Assembly (NCBI GenBank): GCA_946183145.1
Contig: CAMGZM010000016.1
Span: 1-45,156, forward strand
Direction of reading: 5' to 3'
Length of the DNA: 45,156 nt
DNA from: an uncultured Fretibacterium sp.
GTDB taxonomy: Bacteria > Synergistota > Synergistia > Synergistales > Aminobacteriaceae
A program made the translations under genes and the position numbers. The first letter of the stretch is position 1. Each line of letters begins with the position of its first letter. The notes under the pieces are model-generated. The model did no database searches. It had not been told where the DNA came from and worked only from the letters and a program-made list of their open reading frames with translations. Positions 1 to 9,128 of this stretch are shown here, piece after piece.

Positions 1-39
1 AATGAGGAAGAAAGCGTCAAAGCGAATAACTTTTTATAA

Positions 40-3000
40 GTCTTCTGTAACGGTAGCAAAAATTATCTCACGGGAAATGACAACGGCGCGTTAGGCGTTC
101 AGTTCATCACTGGACAGATTTCACGCGATGACCTGTTCAAAGGCGTTCAGGATAACAGCAAGAATTTTATTCAGGAACCGAGAATACAGACTTTCGGGAA
201 TAAATTAGCCGCTGGCGTTTCAGGCATTCTCACTCAGGGATGGAAAAACGCGGGCAAAGGTTTTCTTGCTGGCGGTGCTGTAGCTCTTCCTTTTGCCGCG
301 GCTGGTTCTTTCGTCGGCATGGCTAAACCTTTCGCTCTCGCTGGATTCAAAGCAGGGTATTATGGGGCTATGGCTTGGGAGCTGTCCGAGGATCAAGCCG
401 GAAATGACGTTTACGAGTTACTCCAAATGACTGACGAAAACGGGCAGCCTTTAGACGAGAATGTCGCTAGAATTACTGCCTGTATCACTGGCGCGGTTAC
501 TGTCGCTACTGAATTTGCCGCTCTTAAGTACATGCTCAATGTCATTCCGGGAGGGCAGACTATCAAAAACTTTCTCGGCATTGACAAGCAACACGTCATT
601 AACGCCGTCAGAAGCAATCCTGTTTTGCGTGATACTTTCTCACGTATTGCCGTCGACATGTCTAAAGGTATCGGTGTCAGCACTCTCAATAACATCATTG
701 AGGCCGTCAACACTGACTTGAAAATCCCCCTCGCGCAGGCTCTCTCCTCTCAGCCTTTCCCGCGTTTGGACTGGCGCAAATGGGCGGGCGATACTTGGGA
801 ACACGTCAAAGATACCGCGACTTCCTCAATCAGAGATTTCACAGGGTCGGCTCTGCTGTCATTCCTTTTTGACCCTAGACAGACTAATTTGTGGAAGACC
901 GCCAAATGGGCGCGCGACTTCAAGCAGTCCGTCAAAAATATTTCTGACGCTACGGGACTTCCTCAAGCTGACGTTGAAAAATCCATCGCCGAAAATATAA
1001 GGGCGGAACAACTGCAAAATATCGAACAGCAATATATTTCTGAACAGCAGAATACAGACATTCAAGCAAACAATTCGGATAACACCGCGCAGGAAAATAA
1101 ACCCAAATTTGTCTATATTCCCGCTGACGAGTTCAGACAGTTCACAACTGATAATCCAGCTTTCAAAGGGCAGGAGGCTTTCAGGGCAGGCGAGGAAGTC
1201 GCGCTCACTCAGAACGTTTTCGACTTAATCAAGAATGACGACAACGGAAAAGCATTCGTTAATTCCATCGCTGATGATGTCAGATTAGGCGCGGACGGAC
1301 GCACTTTCGCTGAGGAAACTTTACGCAGTGTAAATACTCAGCAGGACAAAGCAGAAATTTTCCATTCAACTGAAAGCCAGAAAGTTTATGATGATCTCGT
1401 TCCTCAGCTCGAAAACGCTGGATTATCACATGAAGAGGCTGACATCATCGGGAATATCGCTAGAGTCGCCAACACTGCCGCGCTTGCCGCTGACGGCATT
1501 CCTCTTATACCCGTCTCCGTCGAAACTCCTGAACAGGCGCAGGACTTCTCGCGCATTAACAGCCAATATGACATCAACAACCCGGATACTTGGCCTAATC
1601 AGGAACGGGCGCAGCAGTATTCGGAGCTGTCAAAACAGGCAAAACTTCCCGACATCATTCAAAGCACTAAGGACATTTTAGACATCATTTCAGGGAAAAA
1701 ACCTGCTTTAGGCGAGGAATTGTCCGGCAAAAGCTCAGAATTGTTCGAGGGCATGAAGGGCGAAATGCCTGCTCACATTAAATCTACTATGCGTGAGTTA
1801 CTGCGCGAGGAGCTTAACGACTACAGATTTCAGCTTCAAGCTTCAGGTCTCGACGTTATGGACTCTATCGCTGCTCTTCAGCTTGACCCGCAACGATATT
1901 CCATCAATAACAATTTCCCACGTGGTAAATCCAGAAATCCAGATTTCAGCTACTCTTTCAGCCAACAGGGGCATAAGGCAAAAATTGATTTCGCTGTCGA
2001 TGGCATTGACTTAACCGCAAGGCTCAAAATTCAGGGCAGGAATGAACCCCTCATTTTCTCCGTCAAGAATTTTAGATCCGCAAGCCTTCCGCAGGTCATT
2101 TCTGATCTCACTTCCGGCAATACTCTCGCGGGCGTTACTCTCGCTGATACTCCAACCGCTCAGAATATCGCCGACGCTTTCTCAAGAGTATGGAATGACT
2201 TAGGGCTTAATGCCGTACCAACACAGCATGAGGACTTCACTGTTGACGCTCCTATCTCTGAACGCACTGACGACTTCAGCATTCAGAAGCCCGATACCGT
2301 CAGAGAGGATTTCACGCTTGATGTTAAGGCCGTCAATGATGATTCTATTCCCATTGAGATTATCACGTCTCCTACTGACACCAGTAAAATGCCCTTCGCC
2401 GCTAGAAAACAGCTTAACAGGGATATGGACGCTTGGCGCAATAACGTTGAGGAATACCTCACTAACCCGCAGACTACTACAAACAGCAGACAGGAAATTA
2501 CCGTTATGCAGACTCCGCTTGTACTGACTCTGCTAGGCGCAAAACATGTGCCGCTTAAAATCAACAACGGCAAATTACTCAAAATTCTTAGTGAGCATTC
2601 TTCTATGACTCCTGATTTGCTCATGGAACTTCCTAAGGCTTTGGCTGACCCTGTCGCTATTTTCCCATCCGCTACGGGAGGCAAGGACAGCTTAGTCTTC
2701 CTCACTGACTTGAAAGACCAACACGGCGCAAGCGTCCTTTCCGCTATCTACCTTGACCAGAGAAACGGCACCATAAACAAAATCGCAAGCGCGTACCCGA
2801 AAATCGACAGGAAAAATAATCCCAAAAATCAATGGTTCAGAGACCAGATTCAGGAGGCTATGCACAACGGAAGCCCGCTTTACGTCAACACGACTAAGGC
2901 GCAATTATGGCAGAATGATACGGGCATTCAACTCATGCAGCAGGGCGATATTTATACCCATACGGAGCAGGATTTAATCAACCTTTGGAATTTGCCCGAA

Positions 3001-6000
3001 CAAAAAGGGTTCTATTTCACCGAATCGGATACGGGGCTTCCTAGCGCAGAGTACTACGAAAGAGGCTCTAAAGGCTTCATCAGGTACTTCAACTCCGCCA
3101 TGAATAACGCTCTTCAACGCGCTTCTCGTTTGTGGGCTACCGTTCATGAAATTGGGCATAACATGTTCTCGTCCCTTCAGATGAGAGCCAGGAACGGAAG
3201 CATTCAGTCTCTTCAGGACAGAAATACTATCATCACTCATGCGGGGTTCTCCGTCGAACAATTCGAGGCCGATAAACACAATAAAGGCGGAGTCAAAGAA
3301 AAAGTTAATGAATACGCCGCTGACGCTTGGCAAACATACATCGCTGAGGGAAAAGCTCCTAGTCAAGACTTGCAGAAAGTTTTCGACAGAGCCAGAGATT
3401 TCTTCCTCGATACTTACGGCGATATTACCTCTCAGCTTAGAGTTCCCATTGATGATGACTTGAGAGCTGTCTTTGATAGAATGCTCACCATTCCACGACT
3501 CGCTCATTCCTCCGTCGCTGATTTCGCCCTTGACGATATGAGAATCTCAAACCAGATTAAAGCATATGAACAGCTCAGAGATGACGAACAGCGAAAACTT
3601 GATGAGGCTATGCAAGCAAGGCAGGATATGCAGGACAATCCGCAAAACTGGCAAATTGACGAACAGTCCGCGCAACTCGTTCAAGACTATATCAATCAGC
3701 TAGACTACAGAGAAATTCAGCGCGATGAGTTAGACGCTCAAAAACAGCACGCTAGGGAAATTATTGCCGCTATCAAGTCTACAGGTCTAGGCGTTTCTAG
3801 GGCTGACGTTATTACTTACTTCGGAAAAGAAAATCTGCGTTCCTTCTATGATAAATGGCGCGGCACTGGCGTTTATGTCGCCTCTGATAATCATATGGCT
3901 GACAGACTCGCTGACGCTCTCGCCGATTTAGGCTACTTTCAGAATGACGCGACTCAGGCTTTCGGTCAGGGCGCGGGAAATATTCAAGCTCTCATGAACT
4001 GGCTTATGTACTTCGACAAAAAATCTTTGAACATGAACATTGATAACCCGCCTCCAAATGTCGAAATTAATACGGAAACTCTTAATGCATTCCTCGCTCA
4101 GTTAGGCGTTGAAGGTACTGTTGACTACCTAAAGCAGAGACTCAAGCTCATTAACAGCTTCCTAAAGTCGGAGCATGATTTGACTTCTCAGCAGGTTGAA
4201 GCTCTCATTTCTGAACGCGATAATATTAATGACTGGCTTTCTCGGCTTGACCCGGATTTGGACAACGGCATTAAAGCTCCTAAACGCCAGAAGCCAATCA
4301 TCAGCAAGTCAGATTTACGGCGGGGCATTATGACGGGCTACAGAATCGGACAGCAGGAGGAACGCGAATTTTCTCAGCTTCACGAAAAACACGCACTTGA
4401 CACTCAGCGCGATTCACTTTCTGAACGTGAGCAGAAAAGACTTGATGACCTGCGCGCAAAAAGAGAGACTGACAAAATCCATAATCAAGAGAGACTGCAA
4501 ACTATCCTGCAACGTGAACAGCAAAAACACGACGCTCAACATCAGCGCATGATTGACAGATTCCAGCGCAGAATTAATACCTTCAACCAGAGAATAAACA
4601 ACATCAAAAACTTCATCGCTCAATACCGCCAAAGACGCGACATTAAGCAAATGGTAAAATCCATCTTCAGAATGAGCAAGTCTAAATCTATCTCGTGGGA
4701 CAAGCTACAGCAGATTAACTCCCTTCTGCAAGGCTACAACCTAGACAGAAAAGGTATCAAGCACAGGGACTTGTTACGGCAGTTCATCGACATTCAGACT
4801 AATGAAGGCGAGCAATATACTCAGGATTTCGCAGACGAGTTCGCGCAGGACAACAACATCACTCAGCAGGACGTTGACGACTTCCTTTCCGTTACTCACA
4901 TTGAAGATATGACACTTCAGCAGGTGCAGGAGCTTTTTGCTAACGTCAAGGACTTGTTCAGGCAGGGGCGTGAGCAGTTCGTCCAGTGGCGTAATGAAAG
5001 AGACAGCAGAAGGGCGGAAATGTCCCGGGCTTTGCTCGGTGATTTAGAAGCATTCAAACGGGGCAATACTAGAATTCCTAGAGACAACTCCGACTTGACA
5101 CGCCAATACGTAAGCAATATCGCTCATTCTTACTGGAACTCCGTTCAGTTACCGGGACGTTTCCTGCGCGGTCTCGGCGAAAACTTCAGGCGCATTTTTG
5201 AGGACGGAATGACAAAAAGAAGAGGAACGGCTTTCAGGTGGATTGACATTCGCGAAAAAGGTTTCTGGGACGCTCTAGAAAAAAACGGCGTTTCCATCAA
5301 ACAGATTTGGGATAACGCCATCACTGTCGACGGGCATAATTTCTCGTGGGAAGAAGCTCTGTCTATCTATCTCGGCATGAAAAACGACAAGCACAGGGAC
5401 GCTATCCTTTACGGCAATTTCGTCGTCAACAACACTGACAACCTTAAACCTTACACTAACGAGCAGGACGCGCTAAGGGCTATCGGCAAAATCATTCAGG
5501 CCGTCAATGACAACCCCCGCATGAAGGCTATCGCTGACTGGATCGTCTCAGACTTCAACCAGCACTTCGACAGAATACAGCAGGCCAATATTGACAACTT
5601 CAACAAGGGCATGAACAGAGAAGATAATTATTCCCCCATGTTCAGACTTCAACATCAATCTGGACAAGGCGTTAGTTCTTTCGAGATTGAAGCCATGACT
5701 ATTAACGCCAACAATCCGCAAACTCTTCAAGACGTGGCAGATAATTTTCTCTTCGAGCGCAAAAATTTATCACCCGAACAGCAGCAGCCCGTCAACCTCA
5801 AACTCATCTCCGTTTGGTTTGACGCTATGCACATGCAGGAGTTCAACGCCGCTTTAGGCGGCTACGCCGCTGACATCAGAAGCGCGTTGCTCAGTCAGAG
5901 CGACAACAGCTCCGTTCAGCAGAACATCAAAGAAAGATTAGGCGATCTTGACTGGAATACTCTCATCGACATTTACAACAATTCCATCAATGATAACCTT

Positions 6001-7152
6001 CATAAAGATATGAGTACCGCTGACAAAATCGCGTCTGTCCTCGTCAGGGCTAGAAGTGCCGCTTATGTTCCGTTCAACCCTGCAACCGCTTTTAGTCAGT
6101 TCTCTAGCTACATTACCGCGCTCCCTTACGCTGGCGGGCATTTGCTACGCTCCCTGTGGAAGGCCATGCAGGACGCTCCGCGTTTCCTTCAGAGAGTCGC
6201 TCAATTAGGCTTCAAACAAGCATGGAAACAGACAGGGCAATTTAGAGAATCGGTCTACGAGAAATCGCCAGAATTACGCTATACTGCAGGAGACCCAATC
6301 GACAGCGAGTTTTCTCTCAGCCTCGAAAGAAGACCACTTGAGTCAAGCAACAAATATCTTAACTCCGTCCTTCAAACGCAACCTGTAAGAACTTCTGCTA
6401 ACCTCATCAGGCGCGGCTTGGCTTGGGGCTATGGTGCCGTTCAATTCATAGACAACGTTACTAAATCCATCGTCTTTGACGCGGTCTATGACAGAAACAT
6501 TGACAGGGGATTATCTCATGAAGAGGCCGTGCGGCTCGCTGACAGGGCTGTCCGTGATACTCAGCCCGCTTCTACCAACAGGGAAAAGGCGCAGTTTTCA
6601 CGGGGAGGCGCGGTTCAGCAGTTGTTCTTCTCCCAGTTCATGAACGCTCTTATGCCACTGTTCAACATGACTTTTGTCGATACAGCTTACAATCTCACTC
6701 ACGGCGGATGGAATAAAGTTATGGATACGGGATTCAGACTCCTCGCTGTCGCTGGCACTTTCGCGCTCGCAGGCGCAATTAAGGACGCTTTCAACGGAAG
6801 GCTTCCTACTGGCCGCGAACGTGATGACGGCTCCGTCGATGACTTGGGAAGCTGGTTCGCTGAGACCGAATTGTCTAATCTGCTCAACGTCATTCCCATC
6901 GTCAACAGATTCTTTGACGCAGGAAGCTCCATCAGAGGATTCAAATACAGAGCTTATGACAGACTCACCGAACCTGTCGAACGTATCGTTAAAGGCATTC
7001 GCGATTACGGAAAATATGAAGGCGAATTTAACGGACAATCCATTGAGAATATCATTCACGGTGTCGCCTTGCTCGGTCTCCCTATTCCCTATTCGGGCAT
7101 TAGGCAGTGGCTCAGGCTCTTCGGTCTCTACGGAAATGATGACGGCAGATAA
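40..7152 (+). CDS. Giant internal virion/ejection protein with HEIGH metallopeptidase motif (5' end outside window)
   Basis: The frame is open from base 40, after a TAA at 37-39; the first ATG is at 319. No ATG, GTG or TTG occurs in frame between 40 and 319, although that stretch reads as good protein, so the true start lies upstream, probably the gene at 44583 across the window ends. From the ATG it encodes 2277 residues. It has HEIGH at residues 943-947 and a downstream Glu in NEYAAD (about 998), the arrangement of a zinc metallopeptidase with a third Glu ligand. Long charged helical, coiled-coil-like stretches follow (about 1080-1600). The C-terminal 350 residues have hydrophobic segments and resemble the membrane-interacting end of phage ejection proteins. 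Position after gp13/gp14-like genes and before terminators supports a T7 gp16-like role: carried in the capsid and ejected into the host. The peptidase role is inferred from the motif only. Confidence 0.75.
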   Translation, partial: VFCNGSKNYLTGNDNGALGVQFITGQISRDDLFKGVQDNSKNFIQEPRIQTFGNKLAAGVSGILTQGWKNAGKGFLAGGAVALPFAAAGSFVGMAKPFALAGFKAGYYGAMAWELSEDQAGNDVYELLQMTDENGQPLDENVARITACITGAVTVATEFAALKYMLNVIPGGQTIKNFLGIDKQHVINAVRSNPVLRDTFSRIAVDMSKGIGVSTLNNIIEAVNTDLKIPLAQALSSQPFPRLDWRKWAGDTWEHVKDTATSSIRDFTGSALLSFLFDPRQTNLWKTAKWARDFKQSVKNISDATGLPQADVEKSIAENIRAEQLQNIEQQYISEQQNTDIQANNSDNTAQENKPKFVYIPADEFRQFTTDNPAFKGQEAFRAGEEVALTQNVFDLIKNDDNGKAFVNSIADDVRLGADGRTFAEETLRSVNTQQDKAEIFHSTESQKVYDDLVPQLENAGLSHEEADIIGNIARVANTAALAADGIPLIPVSVETPEQAQDFSRINSQYDINNPDTWPNQERAQQYSELSKQAKLPDIIQSTKDILDIISGKKPALGEELSGKSSELFEGMKGEMPAHIKSTMRELLREELNDYRFQLQASGLDVMDSIAALQLDPQRYSINNNFPRGKSRNPDFSYSFSQQGHKAKIDFAVDGIDLTARLKIQGRNEPLIFSVKNFRSASLPQVISDLTSGNTLAGVTLADTPTAQNIADAFSRVWNDLGLNAVPTQHEDFTVDAPISERTDDFSIQKPDTVREDFTLDVKAVNDDSIPIEIITSPTDTSKMPFAARKQLNRDMDAWRNNVEEYLTNPQTTTNSRQEITVMQTPLVLTLLGAKHVPLKINNGKLLKILSEHSSMTPDLLMELPKALADPVAIFPSATGGKDSLVFLTDLKDQHGASVLSAIYLDQRNGTINKIASAYPKIDRKNNPKNQWFRDQIQEAMHNGSPLYVNTTKAQLWQNDTGIQLMQQGDIYTHTEQDLINLWNLPEQKGFYFTESDTGLPSAEYYERGSKGFIRYFNSAMNNALQRASRLWATVHEIGHNMFSSLQMRARNGSIQSLQDRNTIITHAGFSVEQFEADKHNKGGVKEKVNEYAADAWQTYIAEGKAPSQDLQKVFDRARDFFLDTYGDITSQLRVPIDDDLRAVFDRMLTIPRLAHSSVADFALDDMRISNQIKAYEQLRDDEQRKLDEAMQARQDMQDNPQNWQIDEQSAQLVQDYINQLDYREIQRDELDAQKQHAREIIAAIKSTGLGVSRADVITYFGKENLRSFYDKWRGTGVYVASDNHMADRLADALADLGYFQNDATQAFGQGAGNIQALMNWLMYFDKKSLNMNIDNPPPNVEINTETLNAFLAQLGVEGTVDYLKQRLKLINSFLKSEHDLTSQQVEALISERDNINDWLSRLDPDLDNGIKAPKRQKPIISKSDLRRGIMTGYRIGQQEEREFSQLHEKHALDTQRDSLSEREQKRLDDLRAKRETDKIHNQERLQTILQREQQKHDAQHQRMIDRFQRRINTFNQRINNIKNFIAQYRQRRDIKQMVKSIFRMSKSKSISWDKLQQINSLLQGYNLDRKGIKHRDLLRQFIDIQTNEGEQYTQDFADEFAQDNNITQQDVDDFLSVTHIEDMTLQQVQELFANVKDLFRQGREQFVQWRNERDSRRAEMSRALLGDLEAFKRGNTRIPRDNSDLTRQYVSNIAHSYWNSVQLPGRFLRGLGENFRRIFEDGMTKRRGTAFRWIDIREKGFWDALEKNGVSIKQIWDNAITVDGHNFSWEEALSIYLGMKNDKHRDAILYGNFVVNNTDNLKPYTNEQDALRAIGKIIQAVNDNPRMKAIADWIVSDFNQHFDRIQQANIDNFNKGMNREDNYSPMFRLQHQSGQGVSSFEIEAMTINANNPQTLQDVADNFLFERKNLSPEQQQPVNLKLISVWFDAMHMQEFNAALGGYAADIRSALLSQSDNSSVQQNIKERLGDLDWNTLIDIYNNSINDNLHKDMSTADKIASVLVRARSAAYVPFNPATAFSQFSSYITALPYAGGHLLRSLWKAMQDAPRFLQRVAQLGFKQAWKQTGQFRESVYEKSPELRYTAGDPIDSEFSLSLERRPLESSNKYLNSVLQTQPVRTSANLIRRGLAWGYGAVQFIDNVTKSIVFDAVYDRNIDRGLSHEEAVRLADRAVRDTQPASTNREKAQFSRGGAVQQLFFSQFMNALMPLFNMTFVDTAYNLTHGGWNKVMDTGFRLLAVAGTFALAGAIKDAFNGRLPTGRERDDGSVDDLGSWFAETELSNLLNVIPIVNRFFDAGSSIRGFKYRAYDRLTEPVERIVKGIRDYGKYEGEFNGQSIENIIHGVALLGLPIPYSGIRQWLRLFGLYGNDDGR

Positions 7153-7159
7153 CACAAAA

Positions 7160-7189
7160 CCCCCGGCCCACTTTACCGGGGGCTTTTTT
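7160..7189 (+). terminator. Intrinsic terminator after the giant virion gene
   Basis: A 7-bp stem CCCCCGG/CCGGGGG (7160-7166 with 7176-7182) is followed by C and six T. It lies 8 bases after the stop of the giant gene and should end the late transcript. Confidence 0.85.
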
Positions 7190-7344
7190 GTTATCCTAAT
7201 GAGGGGAAGAAAACAGCTTGCCGCCTCTTATCCTGTTTTACGCTAATACGTCTTTTCATCCGTTATAACTGTCCATGAGTCTGTTGACCGTTTTTGTGCC
7301 TTTTTTCCGCTTTTACTATCCGTGAGTCTTACTCTCATAATTTA

Positions 7345-7371
7345 CCCCCGGGACATTTCCGGGGGGTTTTT
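7345..7371 (+). terminator. Second intrinsic terminator, backing up the late transcript
   Basis: Stem CCCCCGG (7345-7351) with CCGGGGG (7359-7365), then a G and five T on the plus strand. It abuts the stop codon of the leftward gene ending at 7371. Read leftward it lacks a good T tract, so its main target is rightward transcription. Its stem sequence is the same as in the first terminator about 180 bases upstream. Confidence 0.75.
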
Positions 7372-7832
7372 CATGAACGAAGGCTCTTCAGCAGTTCCGC
7401 GTTGTTCTCCTCTATCAGCCGCTTCACGTCTTCCAGCGTGATTAACGGCTTGCGGCTCTCTCGCCATTCTAGGAATTTCTGCACACTCGGCAGCACTATC
7501 ACTACTCCCAACAGCACAAGCACCAAGTATATATACTGCTTCATGTCGTCTATCCGCGACGAAATATTTTGCGTGTTGTCCGTCATTCGCGACTCTAATC
7601 CGTCTGCTCGCGCTGTAAGGCCGGATACCGCTTGCTTCAATTCGTTGATGTCCTTCCGCTGGCTTTTCAGCTCATCTAGTATCATGTCGAGTTTCGCGTT
7701 TATCGTCTGTATTTGAACGTCAAATACTTCCTTCCGCACATATTCGCTCATATCTCCTGATACCGCTCCGTTGCTCGTATTTGCCGTTAGCAGTAGCAGT
7801 ATTAGTGTGATGATTAACTTCAACGCTTTCAC
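7371..7832 (-). CDS. Small coiled-coil protein with signal-like N-terminus and one membrane segment
   Basis: About 153 residues. The first 22 residues are basic then strongly hydrophobic (ITLILLLLTANTSNG), like a signal peptide or anchor. Residues about 30-95 are heptad-rich with many Glu, Lys, Asp and Leu (coiled coil). A second hydrophobic stretch (YIYLVLVLLGVVIVL) lies near residues 101-115 and a charged tail follows. The GTG at 7832 sits very close to an AGAGGA site, so the TTG at 7823 is a competing start. It could be a spanin-like, holin-accessory or superinfection membrane protein; none of these can be shown. It is the last gene of the leftward block and stops at the terminator. Confidence 0.6.
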   Translation of the reverse strand: MKALKLIITLILLLLTANTSNGAVSGDMSEYVRKEVFDVQIQTINAKLDMILDELKSQRKDINELKQAVSGLTARADGLESRMTDNTQNISSRIDDMKQYIYLVLVLLGVVIVLPSVQKFLEWRESRKPLITLEDVKRLIEENNAELLKSLRS

Positions 7833-7839
7833 TTCCTCT

Positions 7840-7879
7840 GCTGTATAATTTTATCCATATACATATTATGATTGGAGGG
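7840..7879 (+). promoter_or_regulatory. Putative -10 element and ribosome site for a small rightward gene
   Basis: GCTGTATAATT at 7840-7850 contains TATAAT (7844-7849). The identical 11-mer occurs at 8484-8494, and in both places a small plus-strand gene starts 35-36 bases later. No good -35 box is visible. GGAGGG at 7874-7879 is the ribosome site for the TTG at 7886. Confidence 0.45.
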
Positions 7880-7885
7880 TTTCTC

Positions 7886-8086
7886 TTGTTACATTCTGAC
7901 GGCTCTTCTTTTCCGCTTGACGCTCTCAGCAAACAGCAGGCTAACTTCTTTGACAATTCGGGCGCAATTTTTGAGTCTCCGGGATCATCCATCGGCGATA
8001 ATCCGCAATTCAGAATCAGAACTCAGAGACTCATTCACGAAACTCATTACGACTCGCACAGCTTCAACGAACGTGAAATCCTATAG
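7886..8086 (+). CDS. Small hypothetical protein (66 aa)
   Basis: I do not recognise this protein. The open frame starts at an ATG at 7868, but GGAGGG lies 6 bases before the in-frame TTG at 7886, so I chose TTG. The product is 66 residues, soluble and mixed in composition, with a polar middle (NPQFRIRTQRLIHETHYD). It runs opposite to its neighbours and overlaps the end of the leftward frame at 8064 by about 20 bases. The ribosome site and the upstream TATAAT are the main support. Confidence 0.45.
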   Translation: MLHSDGSSFPLDALSKQQANFFDNSGAIFESPGSSIGDNPQFRIRTQRLIHETHYDSHSFNEREIL

Positions 8087-8285
8087 GCGGTTTGCCGTGT
8101 ATCTCACGGATTATCCAGTTCGTTATCTCCGCTCCGTGACTCATAAAAGCATATTCGGGATTGTCGCTTTCGGGTATAATTCCGTTGATACGTCCAATAC
8201 CAAAGTGAAGCACCTGCTGTACTTGCCCTGATATTTTTCGTTCGGCCATCTGCTCATGGCTGACGGCTTTATGCTTATCTCGCAC
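8064..8285 (-). CDS. Small hypothetical protein or 3' part of a frameshifted gene
   Basis: The leftward frame has a GTG at 8285 and an in-frame ATG at 8249. From the ATG it gives about 61 residues (AERKISGQVQQVLHFGIG...), protein-like up to the stop. It overlaps the frame of 8141-8452 by 145 bases, too much for two independent genes. The first about 65 residues of the 8452 frame look real and its end looks like noise, while this frame looks real from about 8250 on. A single gene broken by a frameshift near 8250-8290 is a good explanation. No function is recognised. Confidence 0.4.
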   Translation of the reverse strand: MRDKHKAVSHEQMAERKISGQVQQVLHFGIGRINGIIPESDNPEYAFMSHGAEITNWIIREIHGKPPIGFHVR

Positions 8286-8452
8286 TCTACAGCAGGCTCT
8301 ATCTCATCTGAATACACAAATTCCGCCGCTATCGTTATTCCATTCTCTGACTCAAGCATTATCTTTCCCCGACGCGAGGATTCTCTCAGACTACGAGCGC
8401 AGCCGGGCGCGTATTCGTATATCAAAAACTTACGGTTTATCATTTCAGGCAT
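8141..8452 (-). CDS. Small hypothetical protein, possibly frameshifted near its middle
   Basis: The ATG at 8452 has GGAGGA just upstream on the minus strand. The first about 65 residues (MPEMINRKFLIYEYAPG..., then SENGITIAAEFVYSDE) read as a normal small protein. The last about 40 residues overlap the better-looking frame at 8064-8285. The family is unknown. Probably one gene of about 125 residues spans 8452 to 8064 if a single-base error is corrected. Confidence 0.45.
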   Translation of the reverse strand: MPEMINRKFLIYEYAPGCARSLRESSRRGKIMLESENGITIAAEFVYSDEIEPAVECEISIKPSAMSRWPNEKYQGKYSRCFTLVLDVSTELYPKATIPNMLL

Positions 8453-8483
8453 TCTCTCTCCTCCTCTCTCACACCGCCGCAGG

Positions 8484-8519
8484 CTGTATAATTACTCTAC
8501 ATATCTTTAGGAAAGAAGG
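8484..8519 (+). promoter_or_regulatory. Putative -10 element and ribosome site
   Basis: This is the second copy of GCTGTATAATT (TATAAT at 8488-8493). AGGAAAGAAGG follows just upstream of the ATG at 8529. The -35 region is not recognisable. Confidence 0.45.
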
Positions 8520-8528
8520 CGTATTAGC

Positions 8529-8720
8529 ATGGATTCTCCGTTCCTTACCGAAAATGAGCTGTCCGCTGTCAAAAAGTGCTTGTTCGATTTCGTTGTCAAT
8601 GTCGCTGAAATGCCTACTGCTTCTCAGCACAGAATCGCTGTTCTTCCGCAGATGACTGAACTCCTGCTCAAATTCACTGACCCTAATACCGTTCTCAATC
8701 TGCTGAATGCTCAAAGTTAG
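8529..8720 (+). CDS. Small hypothetical protein (63 aa)
   Basis: The ATG at 8529 is preceded by an AGGAAAGAAGG ribosome site and a TATAAT 35 bases further up. The product is a small, probably helical protein (ENELSAVKKCLFDFVV...; TELLLKFTDPNTVLNLL). No family is recognised. A minus-strand frame at 8469-8714 overlaps it completely but lacks a ribosome site, so I prefer the plus strand. It lies between leftward genes and could be a small early regulator or inhibitor; that is a guess. Confidence 0.5.
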   Translation: MDSPFLTENELSAVKKCLFDFVVNVAEMPTASQHRIAVLPQMTELLLKFTDPNTVLNLLNAQS

Positions 8721-8721
8721 A

Positions 8722-9114
8722 CTACATTCCCATACGGGGCATTTTTTCTAAATCCTGCTCCGTATATTTCCTCTTTCCTCGATTCAACACTACGTAATTC
8801 ACAGGCACTGTGAAGCGTATCCGATTCGCTGTTCCTGTCTTCCCTGTGCTGTCTTTTCCATAGCTCACTCCAAGCACGGGAATATTTATCTTCACGCCTC
8901 CGTCCGTTTTTCCCTCCGTTTCACTGCTCACTGACAAATCAAATTTTATGTTCATCTGCTCGGAGGTATCCTCATACGAATTGGGGTATATCTTCACTCC
9001 CAGTTCGCGCCCTTTGTCCTGTGCTTCTTTCAATCCGGCCGCTATCTCCAATATCGCCGCTCTCACAAATTCGCTCAGGCTGGGGGCTTTCGTTTTTTCC
9101 GTTTGGTCGCTCAT
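8722..9114 (-). CDS. Conserved-looking hypothetical protein next to the repressor
   Basis: 130 residues. The N-terminal helix (SLSEFVRAAILEIAAGLKEA) is followed by a beta-rich half (MNIKFDLSVSS, VKINIPVLGVSYG, NRIRFTVPVNYVVL). The layout of an amphipathic helix followed by strands is common in small proteins that co-occur with defence or signalling genes, but I cannot name a family with certainty. It starts 15 bases after the repressor gene and is probably co-transcribed with it, which fits a gene expressed from the prophage state. Confidence 0.6.
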   Translation of the reverse strand: MSDQTEKTKAPSLSEFVRAAILEIAAGLKEAQDKGRELGVKIYPNSYEDTSEQMNIKFDLSVSSETEGKTDGGVKINIPVLGVSYGKDSTGKTGTANRIRFTVPVNYVVLNRGKRKYTEQDLEKMPRMGM

Positions 9115-9128
9115 ATTCTCTCACCCCC

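Noticed and set aside
7153-7370. Gene between the two terminators after the giant protein
   Set aside because: A frame from 6674 runs into it only as a shadow of the giant gene, and the segment itself lacks a start with a ribosome site.
8469-8714. Minus-strand frame of 81 residues
   Set aside because: It lies wholly opposite the plus-strand gene at 8529, which has a good ribosome site and an upstream TATAAT; the minus frame has neither.
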